A DNA stretch of 64,000 bases from Lithobates sylvaticus (taxonomy: Eukaryota > Chordata > Amphibia > Anura > Ranidae). Where the stretch lies: positions 599,530,498-599,594,497 of the forward strand of contig CM053026.1 of assembly GCA_028564925.1 (NCBI GenBank). Direction: 5' to 3'. The notes below the pieces were generated by a model. It worked only from the letters and a program-made list of their open reading frames with translations, was not told the DNA's origin and made no database searches. Positions 41,922-54,225 of this stretch are shown piece by piece. Both the position numbers and the translations under genes were made by a program. Position 1 is the first letter of the stretch, and each line of letters opens with the position of its first letter.

Positions 41922-42413
41922 CCCCTGCACAAGCCTATGATAAATGCATTCTGCATTTTCCTATCGACACAAGCTCTTATTGGTGTATACAGTAAAACAA
42001 GTAGTAAATCTCATACTAAAAAATAAAAAATAAAAATAAATAACACATAGCTTTTGACAAATACAATAAAGTGCTGTACTTCCTTTATATATAGAAATAA
42101 TGTGCTCTTATACTCAACGTGAAACATGAGCACAATATTTATATATAGAGAGGAAGCTCAGCACAAAATAACTGTTATCCACTTAGATAAGGGGTACTAG
42201 TAGCCTCCAAGGAGTAGGAACACCATAAAAGTAGTATAAGCATGGGATCTTTGTAGTTTTTCACCTTCTAAAATCTTTACCTGACAATAAGCAGGATTTG
42301 GTCCAAGAACTAGATTTGCAAGGCTTGTTACTGCCATTCAAGCTTTCTTTTAGGGCTGTTTACACTGTTACCTGCGTTTTTGCCCACTGGATGAATGCAG
42401 ATCACCGCTAGGG
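41922..42413. other. End of old repeat, then unassigned AT-rich DNA
   Basis: The repeat split by insertions continues to about 42000. The rest shows nothing firm. Confidence 0.35.
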
Positions 42414-42663
42414 TAAGGTGACCAGATTTTTTAAATGAAATCCGGCGACATATTTTTTTACTAGTAATGGCGGCAATTAGCGTCTCTCTGCCCGTTGCCG
42501 CCGCCGCCCGCCTCACAGCCTGTCAAGTCTTACGCTCTGGGCCCCGGTTACTACTGTGGGTGGGTGGGGAGCGGAAGAAGATCACTCCACCAGGGAAGGC
42601 AAGGAGATGGGCAGGTGGCTGGCCGGGACTGTCCCCGGAAACCGGGGATGTCTGGTCACCCTA
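42414..42663. mobile_element. hAT-type MITE
   Basis: Ends TAAGGTGACCAGA and TCTGGTCACCCTA. 8-bp duplication CGCTAGGG / CACTAGGG (42406-42413 and 42664-42671) with one CpG-type mismatch. Confidence 0.8.
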
Positions 42664-42671
42664 CACTAGGG

Positions 42672-43153
42672 CACATAGTAATCAATTGTTTTCTTTGTCC
42701 TGTTCACGTCACAACATAGGTGTAAAGTTGAGGCATTGCAGGGCAGAAAAATGCAGCAGGTCTGTTTGGCACTGCATATCAAATACAGTAGAAAAAAAAC
42801 AAGCAGTGTGATGCTCTGAAACATGCATCACACAGCTCCCTGCCAGAGCTAGCACTGCACTAGCCTGCACGATGAAATTCACATGGCGAGTGCCGGCAGG
42901 TGGATGGGAGGGAGAACAGCATCCGCTAGCCTCCCCTTCTTGTTGGTGACCCCGGAAAGCAATGTGTATTACATCACTTCCGGGTCACCCTGTCACTTCT
43001 CAACGAATAACAGGAAAATGCAAACCAATGACCATAAACACACAATGCAATGAAAAGTAAAGCATGTAAGTGTGTTTGTTTTACATTATAAAAATATGCA
43101 ATTTAATACTACAGACATTTAGCAAAATGAATGTTGTATCATTACTTTCTCAT
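42672..43153. other. Unassigned DNA
   Basis: Contains short inverted pieces ('cccggaagtg'-type phrases near 42950-42990) that may belong to another MITE. No ends found. Confidence 0.3.
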
Positions 43154-43156
43154 TTA

Positions 43157-43473
43157 GCCTAGGTTCACACTATTGCGATGCAGGAACCAGCGTGATTCCA
43201 GTGTCGGTTTCCACATCGCATCTCCCTTGCAGGCAGTTCACACTGCCCTCTGCAAACCGCTGTGGGTGTCAATACAAAGTTAATTACACCTCCAGATCGG
43301 TTCACAGATTGCAGTGCGAACTGTGAATTCGGAAAGGAATCGCATCACATGGATGTGAACACCCATGCGATACAATTCTTTTTCATGCAAATCCAATGCG
43401 AGTTCAGCCATACAACTGCAAATCCAATGCGAATCACATGCAATGTCTGTGATCGCAATAGTGTGAACCAAAT
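43157..43473. mobile_element. Harbinger-family MITE
   Basis: Left end GCCTAGGTTCACACTATTGC, right end GCAATAGTGTGAACC. TTA triplets at 43154-43156 and 43474-43476. Internal 'gcgaactgtgaattc' and 'tgcgagttcagcc' resemble the autonomous element's subterminal repeats. Confidence 0.8.
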
Positions 43474-43479
43474 TTAAAT

Positions 43480-44540
43480 GGTTTTGACATGCTAAACAAG
43501 TTCACACATGCAGGGTGGAGTTGGTGCAACTTCTACTATACAAAATAAAAAGTGACACTTTATACAATATAAAAATTATGGCGAGGTGACATCGACAAAG
43601 CTTTTTGTATAAAACATCGGGTCTCCAGTTTAAAATGTGTATCAGTTTGTATGTGGAATTAGATAGCCTTTAATGTCATAATAATATATATTTTTTTTAT
43701 AGACTGCCTTTAGGTTTCTAAATCAAATCAGCATAAGCCTGTCTATTGTATGAGAGATTGAAAAATCCACAGGCATTTAAGGGCCTGAAGATCGTTTGCA
43801 TTGTTTGTTTTCTGAAAGGATGAAAATGCTGAGTTTTTTTTAAATGGATGAGAGGAACATAATCTTCTAAAAAAAAACTTTTAGAAAGCTTACAATAGAA
43901 GCTCCATTGAATGTCAAATATTGCTAATCGAAACAAAGTGAAAAGACTTGCTATTATTATTTCAAGTACAAAGTGTTGGGGATCTCAGTATACAGGTAAA
44001 CATGCTTTTATACTATCCCTTACAAACTAGATTGTGTGGTTTGAAACAATTGCCAGAAACTAATAGGTAGCAGTTAATAATTTTTTTGTGAAGTACAATA
44101 ATATGTACACAAAATGGCCAGAAAGACAAGATAAGGCAAGCAAAATGTAGCATCCTATCCTAAAATGAATTAAAGCAAGAAGTCACATCCGCCTGCCTCA
44201 TACAACTATGGCCGCACACATACACCCCTGAGGTTCTTCCCCTTCATGCACCCACACCGGATCCAATCTCTGCTGTCCTTCCACATCCTTAACAAAAATA
44301 CTGTCCCTCTGGCTGCCCCTTTTTACAGCAACTGCAGCTCAGGACTAAAACATGTTAATAACTAACTCCCATGTGTCAGCTCTTATTGACCGTCGTAACT
44401 TAGCTTCTGTTTCAGCTCTTCTTCACTGTCCCTCTGGTTTTACAGGCCTACTTCTATCCAACCCAGCAGCTCAGTTTACTGGCCATACAACATTTTCTAA
44501 CACCTGCTTGTAGGTGGGGTGCAGCATGTGTGAAGCAGTA
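43480..44540. other. Single-copy-looking AT-rich DNA
   Basis: No repeat or coding frame recognised. Confidence 0.4.
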
Positions 44541-44801
44541 ACTCACACAGACAGGTAGGTGCAATAGGCGCCCCAACCGGGTACAAATTTTCAAAGATGT
44601 GAAGATGACAGGTATCAGCCGGGTCGACAGCGTCTGTTAAGAAAGTGGAATGCAGCCTGGCTGTTCAGTGCCCAAGCGGGAAGGTGTCCAAAGGAGATGC
44701 AACCCTACGATTTCCGTACTCATCAGGAACCTTTCCCTTCCATTAGTACTTGTCCTAACCCCACCATGTAGAAAATGCGCCAAGCTCCGGAGCCCAGGGC
44801 C
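44541..44801 (-). repeat. Penelope-like remnant with hammerhead-like core
   Basis: Short block read on the - strand with the core at 44705-44727 followed by 'ggttgcatctcctttgg'. No coding sequence remains. Confidence 0.4.
44705..44727 (-). ncRNA. Hammerhead-ribozyme-like motif, minimal stem
   Basis: On the - strand: a perfect CTGATGA box, then 'gtacg', GAAA, 'tcgtaggg'. Stem II would be at most two base pairs, as in the smallest reported hammerheads. Confidence 0.4.
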
Positions 44802-44805
44802 TTAA

Positions 44806-45731
44806 CCCCTTCACGCCGATGTAACACATATATGCGGCCTTAAGGAACTGGGCTTTTTTTTCGTGAGGCCGCATATATGTGTTTCTTCCTTTGTGCTGGG
44901 AGTGCACCGCACAGCGTGCTCCCAGCACAGAGATCAGGGGTTTCACCAAGAACCCCCGAGCCCTGTACTAATGATCGGGACCCAGATTTCCTGATTCCAG
45001 GTCACCTGATCACTGTGGTAACCTCTGATTGGCTACCACAGTGATCAGTCACTGTGAAACCCGCCCCTGTGTTTTTTTTTTTTTCTTTCTGTGAATGGAG
45101 AGATAGATACATTGTATCTTTGTCTTTCCATGCAGAAAGAAAAAAAAAGTCTGTGTAAAATTTTTTTAAATAAATAAAAGAATGAAAAACTAAAAGAAAA
45201 AAATACCTAGATCAAAGTTTGATCTAGGTCAGTGACAGTAAGGGCCAAAGGTCAGGGTCAGTATATTTTGAGCAGGATTTATTTTTTCAGTCAGTCAATT
45301 AGTCAGTAAGTGTCAGTGTGTTTTAGGTAGGACAAAAAATAAAATAAAAAGCAAAATGCACACTATTGCTTCTGGGCAGTACTACGGGTACAAACAACAA
45401 ATAACATACACATATGTGGTATCATTGCAATTGTGAGGAACAGGAACATTTATGTTGGGTTGTTCTTTGGTGGTATACAGCTACATTTTAAAGAAAACAT
45501 TTTTTTTTTCTATTTTGGGCCAGTTTTCCTTTGATAATAAAAAAAAAAAACAGGAGATAGCCATAACTATTTACTACCAAATGAAAGCCCAATTTGTCAT
45601 GAAAAAAACAAGGTATAATCCACCTGGATGCACAAAGTAGTTGATGATATGTATGGTTTTACTAACACATGTCAAAATTTCAAATTTGTGCTTAGGCTTT
45701 TAGATTTGTTTTACCCTTAAGTGTGAAGGGG
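44806..45731. mobile_element. TTAA-type MITE of a second family
   Basis: Left TTAA (44802-44805) then CCCCTTCACGCC. Right end GTGTGAAGGGG followed by TTAG (45732-45735), one change from TTAA. Hairpins at 44830-44885 ('catatatgcggcc' / 'ggccgcatatatg') and 45005-45050 ('tgatcactgtggtaa' / 'taccacagtgatca'). The CCCCTT ends resemble the piggyBac end at 29864. Confidence 0.75.
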
Positions 45732-45735
45732 TTAG

Positions 45736-46738
45736 GAAGGCTCCAAGATGGCTGCTGGAGTCACAGTCGCATCAGCATCCAAATCCGGTGCTTCCTGAAT
45801 GACTCAGGAAACCATAGAGGAACTGTGTTCTCCTTGACTTCCCTTCCAACTGTGGTGCTGCTGCAGAAGAGCACCGCCTGCAGTGGAGAAAGTAGACTGC
45901 ACTTGCCTACATGCTGAGCTTTTTTTTGCCTCCTTCTGGTTAGCACAGATTTTAATCCGATTCTTACTTGTTCAGGAAATGTGATTGCTGACTTCTTACA
46001 GTTCTAGTATTTATTCAAGGTAAGCAAAAAGCAAAATACAAGGACTTGGTGTCCTATACACTATTCAACACTTTCTGAATGAGGCCGAGGGACAACATAA
46101 GGCTATGTTTAGATGTGTGGCAAGTTTGCAATGCCTCTAAAAAGCAATCTGTGTTTGGAACAATTTTCAGGTGGTGAGAGAGGTGATATGACTCCTCCTC
46201 AATGCCTGTTTGAACCCTCGTGAATGCAGCGCCAAGGCACTACAACTGTGTGCATTGGCCGCAGTTTTGGGGTTTTTGCGGCGCTTACCCATTTGGGTTG
46301 GGTTTAGGGTTGCCACCTTTTCGTCAAGCCAAAACCAAACGCTTAAGCAGCGCACGCCAATTTTTTTTTTGTAGTACATTAAATTCATTACCTCTGTACA
46401 GAGCAATGCACAGCAATTTTGTTATGTAGTATACACTATACATATATTTTTGTGATTAAATAACATTTCTAATCATATGAAATGAATCACAAGAGTCTCC
46501 CTTTACATCAGAGTCAACAGAGTTTCCCCTCTGAATCCGCAGCGTTCCCCTTTACATCTGAATGCACAGGGTTTGTTCCCCTTTACATCTGATTCTGCAG
46601 GAGAGGAGTGTGGAAGGTATGATGGAGGCAGTATGTACAGGAGAGCACTTTATTAAAGGAGACATATTGGAATAAAAAAAAAAACCTGACAGGTATTCTA
46701 TCCAAAACTACAAAAAAGGTTTGCCTTTAGTTACACTT
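45736..46738. other. Unassigned DNA with a probable MITE piece
   Basis: 46090-46330 contains 'aaggctatgtttagatgtg' and a GC-rich 'ttgccaccttttcg' phrase suggestive of a decayed MITE. The remainder, including short repeats of 'cccctttacatctga' near 46500-46600, is unassigned. Confidence 0.3.
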
Positions 46739-47515
46739 TGTCACGTATCAGATAAGACCATAACTGTGTGGACTGCAACAGAGGAAACCCAAACATGTAT
46801 AAGTGAAATATGAAGATTTATTAAGGGAAGTGAATAATATAAATACAACCACACAGTGCAATAAACCAACCAACGGACAGAAACCCAAAATAACAACAGA
46901 CAGATATGTACAATAAATGGGAAATACCAGGATCATAAATGATAGCCAGGCCAGGGTCATGCACAGAGGATCAGCAGATAAACAAAAATGCAGTTCCACA
47001 TTTAGAGATGCAAGCCAGACCAAGGTCATACACGGGGAGATCAGCAGATGGGGTAAGGAACACAGGACAGGGAGAGGATGGATGGATCAGACTGCAGCGC
47101 ATGGATGACAGGAACAGGTGGGACAGGGTAGGGACCAGGACAGGTTAACAGGATCAGAAACACGGATAACAAGTTCAGGGCACAGGAACAGGTTCAGAAT
47201 CAGGATCAGGTCACACAGCAGCAGGTCAGGGCACAATGACAATACCAAGGCAAACATGTGAGTGTTTGCCGGGTATTTATTTGCCTGTAATTGGTCTCAA
47301 GTGACAACTGATTGCAAGAGGTGCTGACTGCGTCACACTGCCAGGATCCATCCGCTGGTGGACACCAGTACTGCGGCCCAAAGATGACATAATACTATCA
47401 ACAGGGAAAAGCTCCCCTGACAGTTCCAGACTGCCAGGAGACACCTGCTGGTGGACCACAGTACTGCGCTCCAAATATCAGGCAGTGTCACCAGCGGATG
47501 GAACCTTCCCTGACA
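46739..47515 (-). mobile_element. Solo LTR, fossil
   Basis: 777 bp, starting TGTCACG and ending CTGACA on the + strand, so the ends are TG...CA. Flanked by a perfect 5-bp duplication CACTT (46734-46738 and 47516-47520). The 'ttaataaat' signal suggests - strand orientation. No internal retroelement region is present, consistent with LTR-LTR recombination. Family not determined; the perfect duplication suggests moderate age. Confidence 0.65.
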
Positions 47516-47523
47516 CACTTTAA

Positions 47524-48408
47524 CCACTTAAGCCCAGGACCAATTTGCAGCTAAAGGACCAGGCCCCTTTTTGCGATTCGGCACTGCGTCGCTTTAACTG
47601 ACAATTGCACGGTCGTGCGACGTGGCTCCCAAACAAAATTGGCGTTCTTTTTTTCCCACAAATAGAGCTTTCTTTTGGTAGTATTTGATCACCTCTGCGG
47701 TTTTTATTTTTTGCGCTATAAACAAAAATAGAGTGACATTTTTGAAAAAATGCAATATTTTTAACTTTTTGCTATAATAAATATCCACAAAAAATATATA
47801 AAAAAATTTTATTCCTCAGTTTAGGCCGATACGTATTCTTCTACATATTTTTGGTAAAAAAATCGCAATAAGTGTTTATTGATTGGTTTGCGCAAAAGTT
47901 ATAGTGTCTACAAAATAGGGGATAGTTTTATGGCATTTTTATTAATAATTTTTTTTTTTACTAGTAATTGTGGCGATCAGTGATTTTTATTGTGACTGCG
48001 ACATTATGGCGGACACGTCGGACAATTTTGACACATTTTTGGGACCATTGGCATTAATACAGCGATCAGTGCGATTAAAATGCCTTGATTACTGTAAAAA
48101 TGTCACTGGAAGTGAAGGGGTTAACCACTAGGGGCGGGGAGGGGTTAAGTGTGACCTGTGTTTTTTTACTGTAGGGGGCGTGGCTTGGTATGTGACATCA
48201 CTGATCGTCTTTCCCTATGACAGGGAACAGAAGATCAGTGACAGCCTCACTAAGAAGCACGGGGAGAGGTTTGTTTACACTTACCTCTCCCCGTTCTTCA
48301 GCTCTATGACCCGATCGCGGGACACCGGCAGCGATTGGGTCCGCGGGTCCCGCGGCCACGGTCATGGAGCCCAGGACCATGTATCGGCATGAGGCGGTCC
48401 TTAAGTGG
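47524..48408 (+). mobile_element. TTAA-type MITE, complete
   Basis: TTAA at 47520-47523 and 48409-48412. It starts 'ccacttaagcccaggacc' and ends 'gaggcggtccttaagtgg'. Same family and orientation as 34409-35415. Its left TTAA overlaps the target duplication of the solo LTR by one base. Confidence 0.88.
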
Positions 48409-48570
48409 TTAAGATGTTTCTGTTAAACATGAGGCATCCTAAACAGAATCCTGAGATGTACACAAGACACTTTAATTGAATATCAATTTTGTAATTGTTA
48501 CTCTATATTGTACAAGAATTTTAAGACTGGTGGAACTGGAAGGGTTAGGGTCAGGGAAAAATGTTTTGTA

Positions 48571-49332
48571 CCATATTTTCTGGCGTATAAGATGACCTTT
48601 TATACTTAAAAATATCCCCCAAAAATCAGGGGTCATCTTATACGCCAGTATTAAATGCCGCCCGCTGGATGTGCGGTAATACTGTATGTAGCTTTGGCTA
48701 CATACAGTATACTGTGCTGAGCCAATCACGGTGAGCAATGTATTCTATTAATGAATACAAAGCCTGCTCGGATTGGCAGAGGCTGTAACATCATCAGCCC
48801 GCACCTCTCTGACTCTCCAAGTCAATCCGAGCAGGCTTTGAATTCATTAATAGAATACATCGCTCGTCGTGATTGGATCAGCGTGGTATACTGTATGTAT
48901 ACTGTATACAACATGTTACCGAATGCGGTGATTGGAACCATCTCGTTTAGACAAAATCAAGCCTGTTCCTGTCAGCGGTTGTTCCTGCTTCCCCTAGGCT
49001 CCTCTTCCTTCCAAGGCCATCTCGCCATCCACCACTGGAGCTTTGGTTTGAAGCACCTGACCCTCCATCTGGCTCTGCACACATTGGTTCTCCCCTACAG
49101 TGGATTTTGCCAGGCACATGAGGTATTTACCACCGCAGCATTGCTTCACAAAGCTGGTGATCAAGTTGCACAAATGTATTATTGCTGATTCAGTATGTTA
49201 CTGAAGCTACTAGACAGACTAGACAGAAGGGGGTCATCTTATACAGCGAGTATATCCCAAAACCAAACTTTTAGCTCGAAAATTAGGGGGTCCTCTTATA
49301 CACCCAGTCGCCTTATACCCCGGCTAATATGG
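48571..49332. mobile_element. TA-duplicating MITE with terminal hairpin
   Basis: TA on both sides (48569-48570, 49333-49334). Ends CCATATTTTCTGGCGTATAA and CCCCGGCTAATATGG. A hairpin lies just inside the left end: 'ctggcgtataagatgacc' at 48580 against 'ggtcatcttatacgccag' at 48632. A central inverted pair is present at 48720-48870 ('attctattaatgaat' / 'attcattaatagaat'). Probably a Tc1/mariner-type non-autonomous element. Related to 60307-60942. Confidence 0.75.
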
Positions 49333-49334
49333 TA

Positions 49335-52056
49335 CTTGTTTGAATAAAATCATTTTAAATTAAAAAATACATAAATGTTAAGCCTATCATTTTGTGTTGT
49401 TACATTGACTTTTACTATATCCTTGTATGTTTGAAATTACAATGGAACTGTGAATCTCAAATACTTTTTTTTATATATGTCTAAGTTTGATTGATAGGCT
49501 CATTTTATTTGTGATTGCATATGTGTATGAAGGTATTTCGTTTTTTTTGCTACAGTTAAAGCACTTAAGAGCAACTGTTCTTGCGTCATTGAGCCCTTGA
49601 GTTATTTTTTTCATATATTTTGAGAATGATTCTACCTTTTCCCACAGCTTATATTGATTGGTTACATTGATTTTCAAGGCTAGACACCAACTGATGCCCA
49701 TTAAATCTCCATAATACGTATGCATTTAACAAGGTGAAAAATAGAATTCAGGTACTCTTTCTGACTTGTCTTAGCTGTATATTTATAAAACATTGACATT
49801 TACCATGCATTTTGAATTACAGTGACTGATTAACCTGCAGTAAAGCTTTGGTGCATGTCACATTTACAGTTTTTTTTTTTAATATGCCCTGAATATTAGC
49901 TATAAAGCAGATGCATAAAATGTGCAGTACAGGCTAGTTTACAGACAATGCTTCTTTGCAGACTGCAAAACTAACTGCCAGCAGTGTTCTGCCTATGAGG
50001 AGTATTGTGTAGTACACCCAGCCATAGACAGCAGCCGTAATCTCAACTAGCCTGCCTCCCACAGAAGAGATGCAGTAGCCATACCTGACATAAACATGCT
50101 GTTGTGAACAACTCTGTGCTGACACAGACCCTCAATCTAGGCACTGTTTTTATATTCTCTATGCCCAATTGGTTCCTCCACAGGAATACAAAGCTCTACT
50201 TCTGACTCTCTGGGAATGTGACCTAGGTGTATCCATCACACAGGAATAGTGCCAAAGGATCTTACATCTTTCACTGAAATCCTCAATTAGTAACACTTTA
50301 CATGAGACCAATCTTAAAAAAGCTGGGATGTACAGGAAATTTGAGGCATATAGCTTTTGGCCAAGCTAAGTAGGTCTTACAGAAAATAATTAATTTCCAC
50401 CAAACGATGTACCACAGCATCCCCTTTATATACCATATACAGTATACAATCAATTGCAGAGTATATCCTCTTTGACCAGGTCAAGATAATCTTTTGTAGG
50501 TAAATTGAGAGGGGCAGAGACATTCACTTCAATGCGTTTCCTAGGCTCAGAAACCTGATTCATGGCGTTCATGACTATCTTGGTGTTACATAAAAGTCAT
50601 CATAAATACAGTATATGCAACAACAAAACTCATATATATTTATACAGTATATGCTAAATACCTAGCATGTATAACCACTCTGGTTATCGCCTAATATAAG
50701 ACTCCTTCCACATCAGACATCTGAAAAAGGTTGAAAAATGGGAATATATAGTAGTAAACATTTTAACATTAAAGTTAAAAAACACAGATCTAAGGAGACA
50801 TCTGATATTGACAAGCCAGCAAATGCATCAAAATGCAACTGCTCTGTTATTTATTATCACGGTATTCCTTTTTTTCCAACTTTTTGTGCTCTCTGTTTGC
50901 AATATTCTGTTAAGAGTAACCAAGATTATTTATAGAGAGACGTTTAGCAAAGGTCTTTGTGCCAATGTGTGATGTTACAGCAGGGAACATGACTGAAGAA
51001 TCAGTAATTAGCTCAAAATCTAATCATAGTTTAAGTCTCTCATGCAAATTATTTGGCACAAAAAACAAGGAGCAACGAAGGTTTGTATTATACTTATGTT
51101 TTCAAACCCCCATTTACAGTATATTGGTTGACCAGTACAATTTCTCACATTTTTTACTTCAAAGAGCAACTTCCTGACTCCTTAATATGATCACCTTTGG
51201 TAAATACCATCTTTAAATAGAAATATTTTTTTTTAATGTAAAATGAAAGAACAATTACATTTTATCGTTAAATGGTGATTAGCGAAAGGTGATTTAAAAA
51301 AATACTTGTTCATTACCTAATCAATTAATCTTATGACTTAAACAACAGAGTGGCTTGTTTTTAAATATGACTGTGTGCTGAAGTTTCCCTCACAGATTTC
51401 TGCAGGTAGGTGCTAATAGATGATAGTGTTAAGACTTTGGGTTGGAGCATTGGGGCATAAAACTGAGGGTAATTAATATATCATGCTACCTTAGTCCACA
51501 GTTGGTTATTTTAAAATATAGGTATTGGTAAAAATTATGTGCTGAAGTTTTATATCATATGTTTACTTCTGTCATGTTTGTAGGCTCAAGTCTTTTACTT
51601 CTTTTTCATAATTAATTTGGCAGTGGCCTGGCTGTTCTTAATCACCATATTCGATTCACAGTTATACTCCTATTTGCCAAATTTTAGAAAGCAGAACCTT
51701 CTAATTTAATTGTATCTAGAGTTGTCTCCTTCCTACTACAATTTAAAATGACTGGTTACCATGGCTTATCCATTTTCCAAATCCAGACTGTTTTGTCTTT
51801 GCTTTGCTAAACAGATTGCACGGTACATTAAAACTAATATGAAAACAATATAAAAATTAAATTAAAATAGTTTGTATGTATTGTTTTTGAAGAATTAAGG
51901 CACATGCTAAATGATCAATTTTTCTAATGAAATTTCTTGAAGACCAAATAAAGAGACTACCTCAGTGTTTAGTGTGCATTTGTTTTAATATGGCTACCTT
52001 AATATTTATATCACTTGTGTAAGAAAGGGTGATTGATACCTTCCTTGCACATTCAC
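49335..52056. other. Single-copy-looking AT-rich DNA
   Basis: 2.7 kb, the longest repeat-free stretch in the window after the first 2.4 kb. No frame above 85 residues and no family match. Confidence 0.45.
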
Positions 52057-52059
52057 TTA

Positions 52060-53397
52060 GGCTGCATTCACACCTGAGCGTTTTGTCGCCCTAAGCCTGA
52101 AGCTACAAAACGCTAGAGGGGAAAAAATACATTATTCTCTATGGAGATGGTTCACATCTCCACTCCATGTCACCTGAAGCCCTACGCCTGATGCTCAAAC
52201 AAGTTCCGGACTCTTTTTTGTTGCGCGACCCGGGCAGATTTGGGCGTTTGTATCCCCATAGAAACGAATGGAAACGCTCGATTCAAGCGTCTAGCGCGAC
52301 AACGAGCGTTTCTACGGGCGCTTTGTCACTGCATCTGCTCAAGTGAAATAGATACAGAGAACAGTCATTCATTGAAAGTCATTGATAAAAAAAATTAGAT
52401 AAAAAAAATTAAAATTAAATAAAAAAAAAAGCATGGGGGTTCCCCCAAATTCAATTACCAGACCCTTCAGGTTTGCTATGGATATTAAGGGGAACCCTGC
52501 ATAAAATTTAAAAAAAAAATGACTTGGGATTCCCCCTAAATATCCATCCCAGACCCTTCAGGTCTGGGATGGATTTTAAGGGGAACCCCACGCCAAAAAA
52601 AAAAAAATAGCGTGGGGTCCCCCTCAAAATCCATACCAGACCCTTATCCAAGCACGCAACCTGGCAGGCCGCAGGAAAAGAGGGGGGACGAAAGCGGCCC
52701 CCCCTCTGGAGTGGCCCAAGAAGAGACGCCGATGCTGTGGAAGAAGATGCCGGACGAGAAGACCAGAGCAAGAAGAAGCCGATCGGCGGAAGAAGAAAAT
52801 GGAAGAAGATGGAAGAAGATGGAAGAAGAAGATGAAGATGCCGAATGATGAAGAAAGGAAGAAGGAAGACCAGAAGAAAAAAGATGAAAGAAGATTTTAA
52901 TAAAGGAATTGTCAAAGACCGTCTCCTGTCATTTTTAACATTTTTGTCACTTTTTTTGTGAAATGGTAGGGGCCCTTACCATTTCACACAGGGGGGGGGC
53001 TGGGATCTGGGGGTTCCCTTGTTAAAGGGGGCTTCCAGATTCCGATAAGCCCCGCGCCCGCAGACCCCCACAACCAATAGCCAGGGTTGTGGGGACGAGG
53101 CCCTTGTCCCCTTCAACATGGGGACATGGTGCTTTGAGGGGTCACAGACCCCCAAAGCACCCTCCAAATGTTGAGGGCATGTGGCCTGGTACGGTTTAGG
53201 AGGGGGGGCGCTCTCGTCCCCCCTCTTTTCCTGCGGCCTGCCAGGTTACGTGCTCGGATAAGGGTCTGGTATGGATTTTGAGGGAGACCCCACGCCATTT
53301 TTTTTTGGTGCGGGGTTCCCCTTAAAATCCACACCAGACCTGAAGGGTAAAAACTGTAAAAACGCTTGTTCCGCTATGCTCAGGTGTGAATGCAGCC
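52060..53397. mobile_element. PIF/Harbinger-type MITE, large, with layered inverted repeats
   Basis: Ends GGCTGCATTCACACCTGAGC and its complement. Perfect TTA duplication (52057-52059, 53398-53400). The outer ~330 bp is a hairpin-forming MITE; the middle is occupied by the inverted-repeat block 52611-53299. Confidence 0.88.
52611..53299. repeat. Inverted-repeat block nested in the MITE
   Basis: About 85-bp arms ('tggggtccccctcaaaatcc' through 'ggcaggccgcaggaaaagag') at 52611-52695 return in inverse at 53215-53299. The same 'ccagacccttcaggtctgg' wording also occurs between 52545 and 52590. The interior has a GA-rich run (52720-52880) giving a Lys/Glu-rich frame that is not credible as a gene. 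Confidence 0.75.
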
Positions 53398-53479
53398 TTA
53401 ACACCATTTGTTTCCTAAATTTTGCCAGGATTGAGGTGCTGACTGCAAATGTAATGATTGTCTTGTAGACAATGTTGTT

Positions 53480-54225
53480 GACTTAAGCTCCGTAACATCT
53501 CCAAACAATGCCCCTTTTTAACAGTTGAAAGCACTAAGGAACTTATTCACTTCCTTGTTATCTCTCGCCTTGGCTATTGTAACTCCCTCCTCATTGGCCT
53601 ACCTCTCCCCAGGCTATCCTCTCTTTAGTCTACCATGAATGCTACTGCCAGACTCGCCCACCTTACCAGCGGTTTAGTGCCTGCCACCCCTCCATGCCAA
53701 TCCCTCCACTGGCTTCCCATTGGCTAATTAATACAATTCAAAACACCAACAATAACATACAAGGCCATTTACAACTCTGCACCAAGCTACATAACTAAAC
53801 TTGTCTCCAAATATCACCCAAACTGTCCTCTCCACTCCTCCCCAGACCTCATGCTCTCTAGCTCCCTTGTCTCCTCCTATGCTTGTCTCCAGTACTTCTC
53901 CAGAGCCTCTCCTATCTTATGAAACTCACTACTCCATTCTGTCTGGCTATCTCCTACTCTGTCCACTTTTAGGCGATCCCTAAAAACAAATTTTGTTAGG
54001 GAAGCCTATCCTGCCTTCAGCTAATAACCGATCTTCTATCTCTCCCATCAGTTCATCCCTCAGTTTTTACCTTTTGCTCCACCAGCCCCTCCCTATTAGA
54101 TTGAAAGCTCACAAGAGTAGGGCCCTCCTAACCCTCTTGTATTGTTGCTGTATTGTCTCCCTTTATATTGTAAAGTGCTGTGCATAAATCCTGTATAATA
54201 ATAATAATATCAATAATAGTCTATA
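53480..54225 (+). pseudogene. CR1/L2-type LINE, 3' end of reverse-transcriptase gene and tail
   Basis: Broken frames encode 'LLISRLGYCNSLLIGLPL' and 'CQSLHWLPIG', then 'FKTLTITYKAIYNSAPSYI' and 'SLKTNFVREAYP'. These are C-terminal to the catalytic YADD box in CR1/L2-clade reverse transcriptases (RLDYCNSLL, LHWLPV). The 3' tail reads 'tattgtaaagtgctgtgcat' then (ATA)n, the microsatellite end typical of this group. A 5'-truncated copy with several frameshifts and stops. Confidence 0.8.

Noticed and set aside
52612-52848. Lys/Glu-rich 78-residue frame
   Set aside because: GA-rich low-complexity sequence within an inverted-repeat block.
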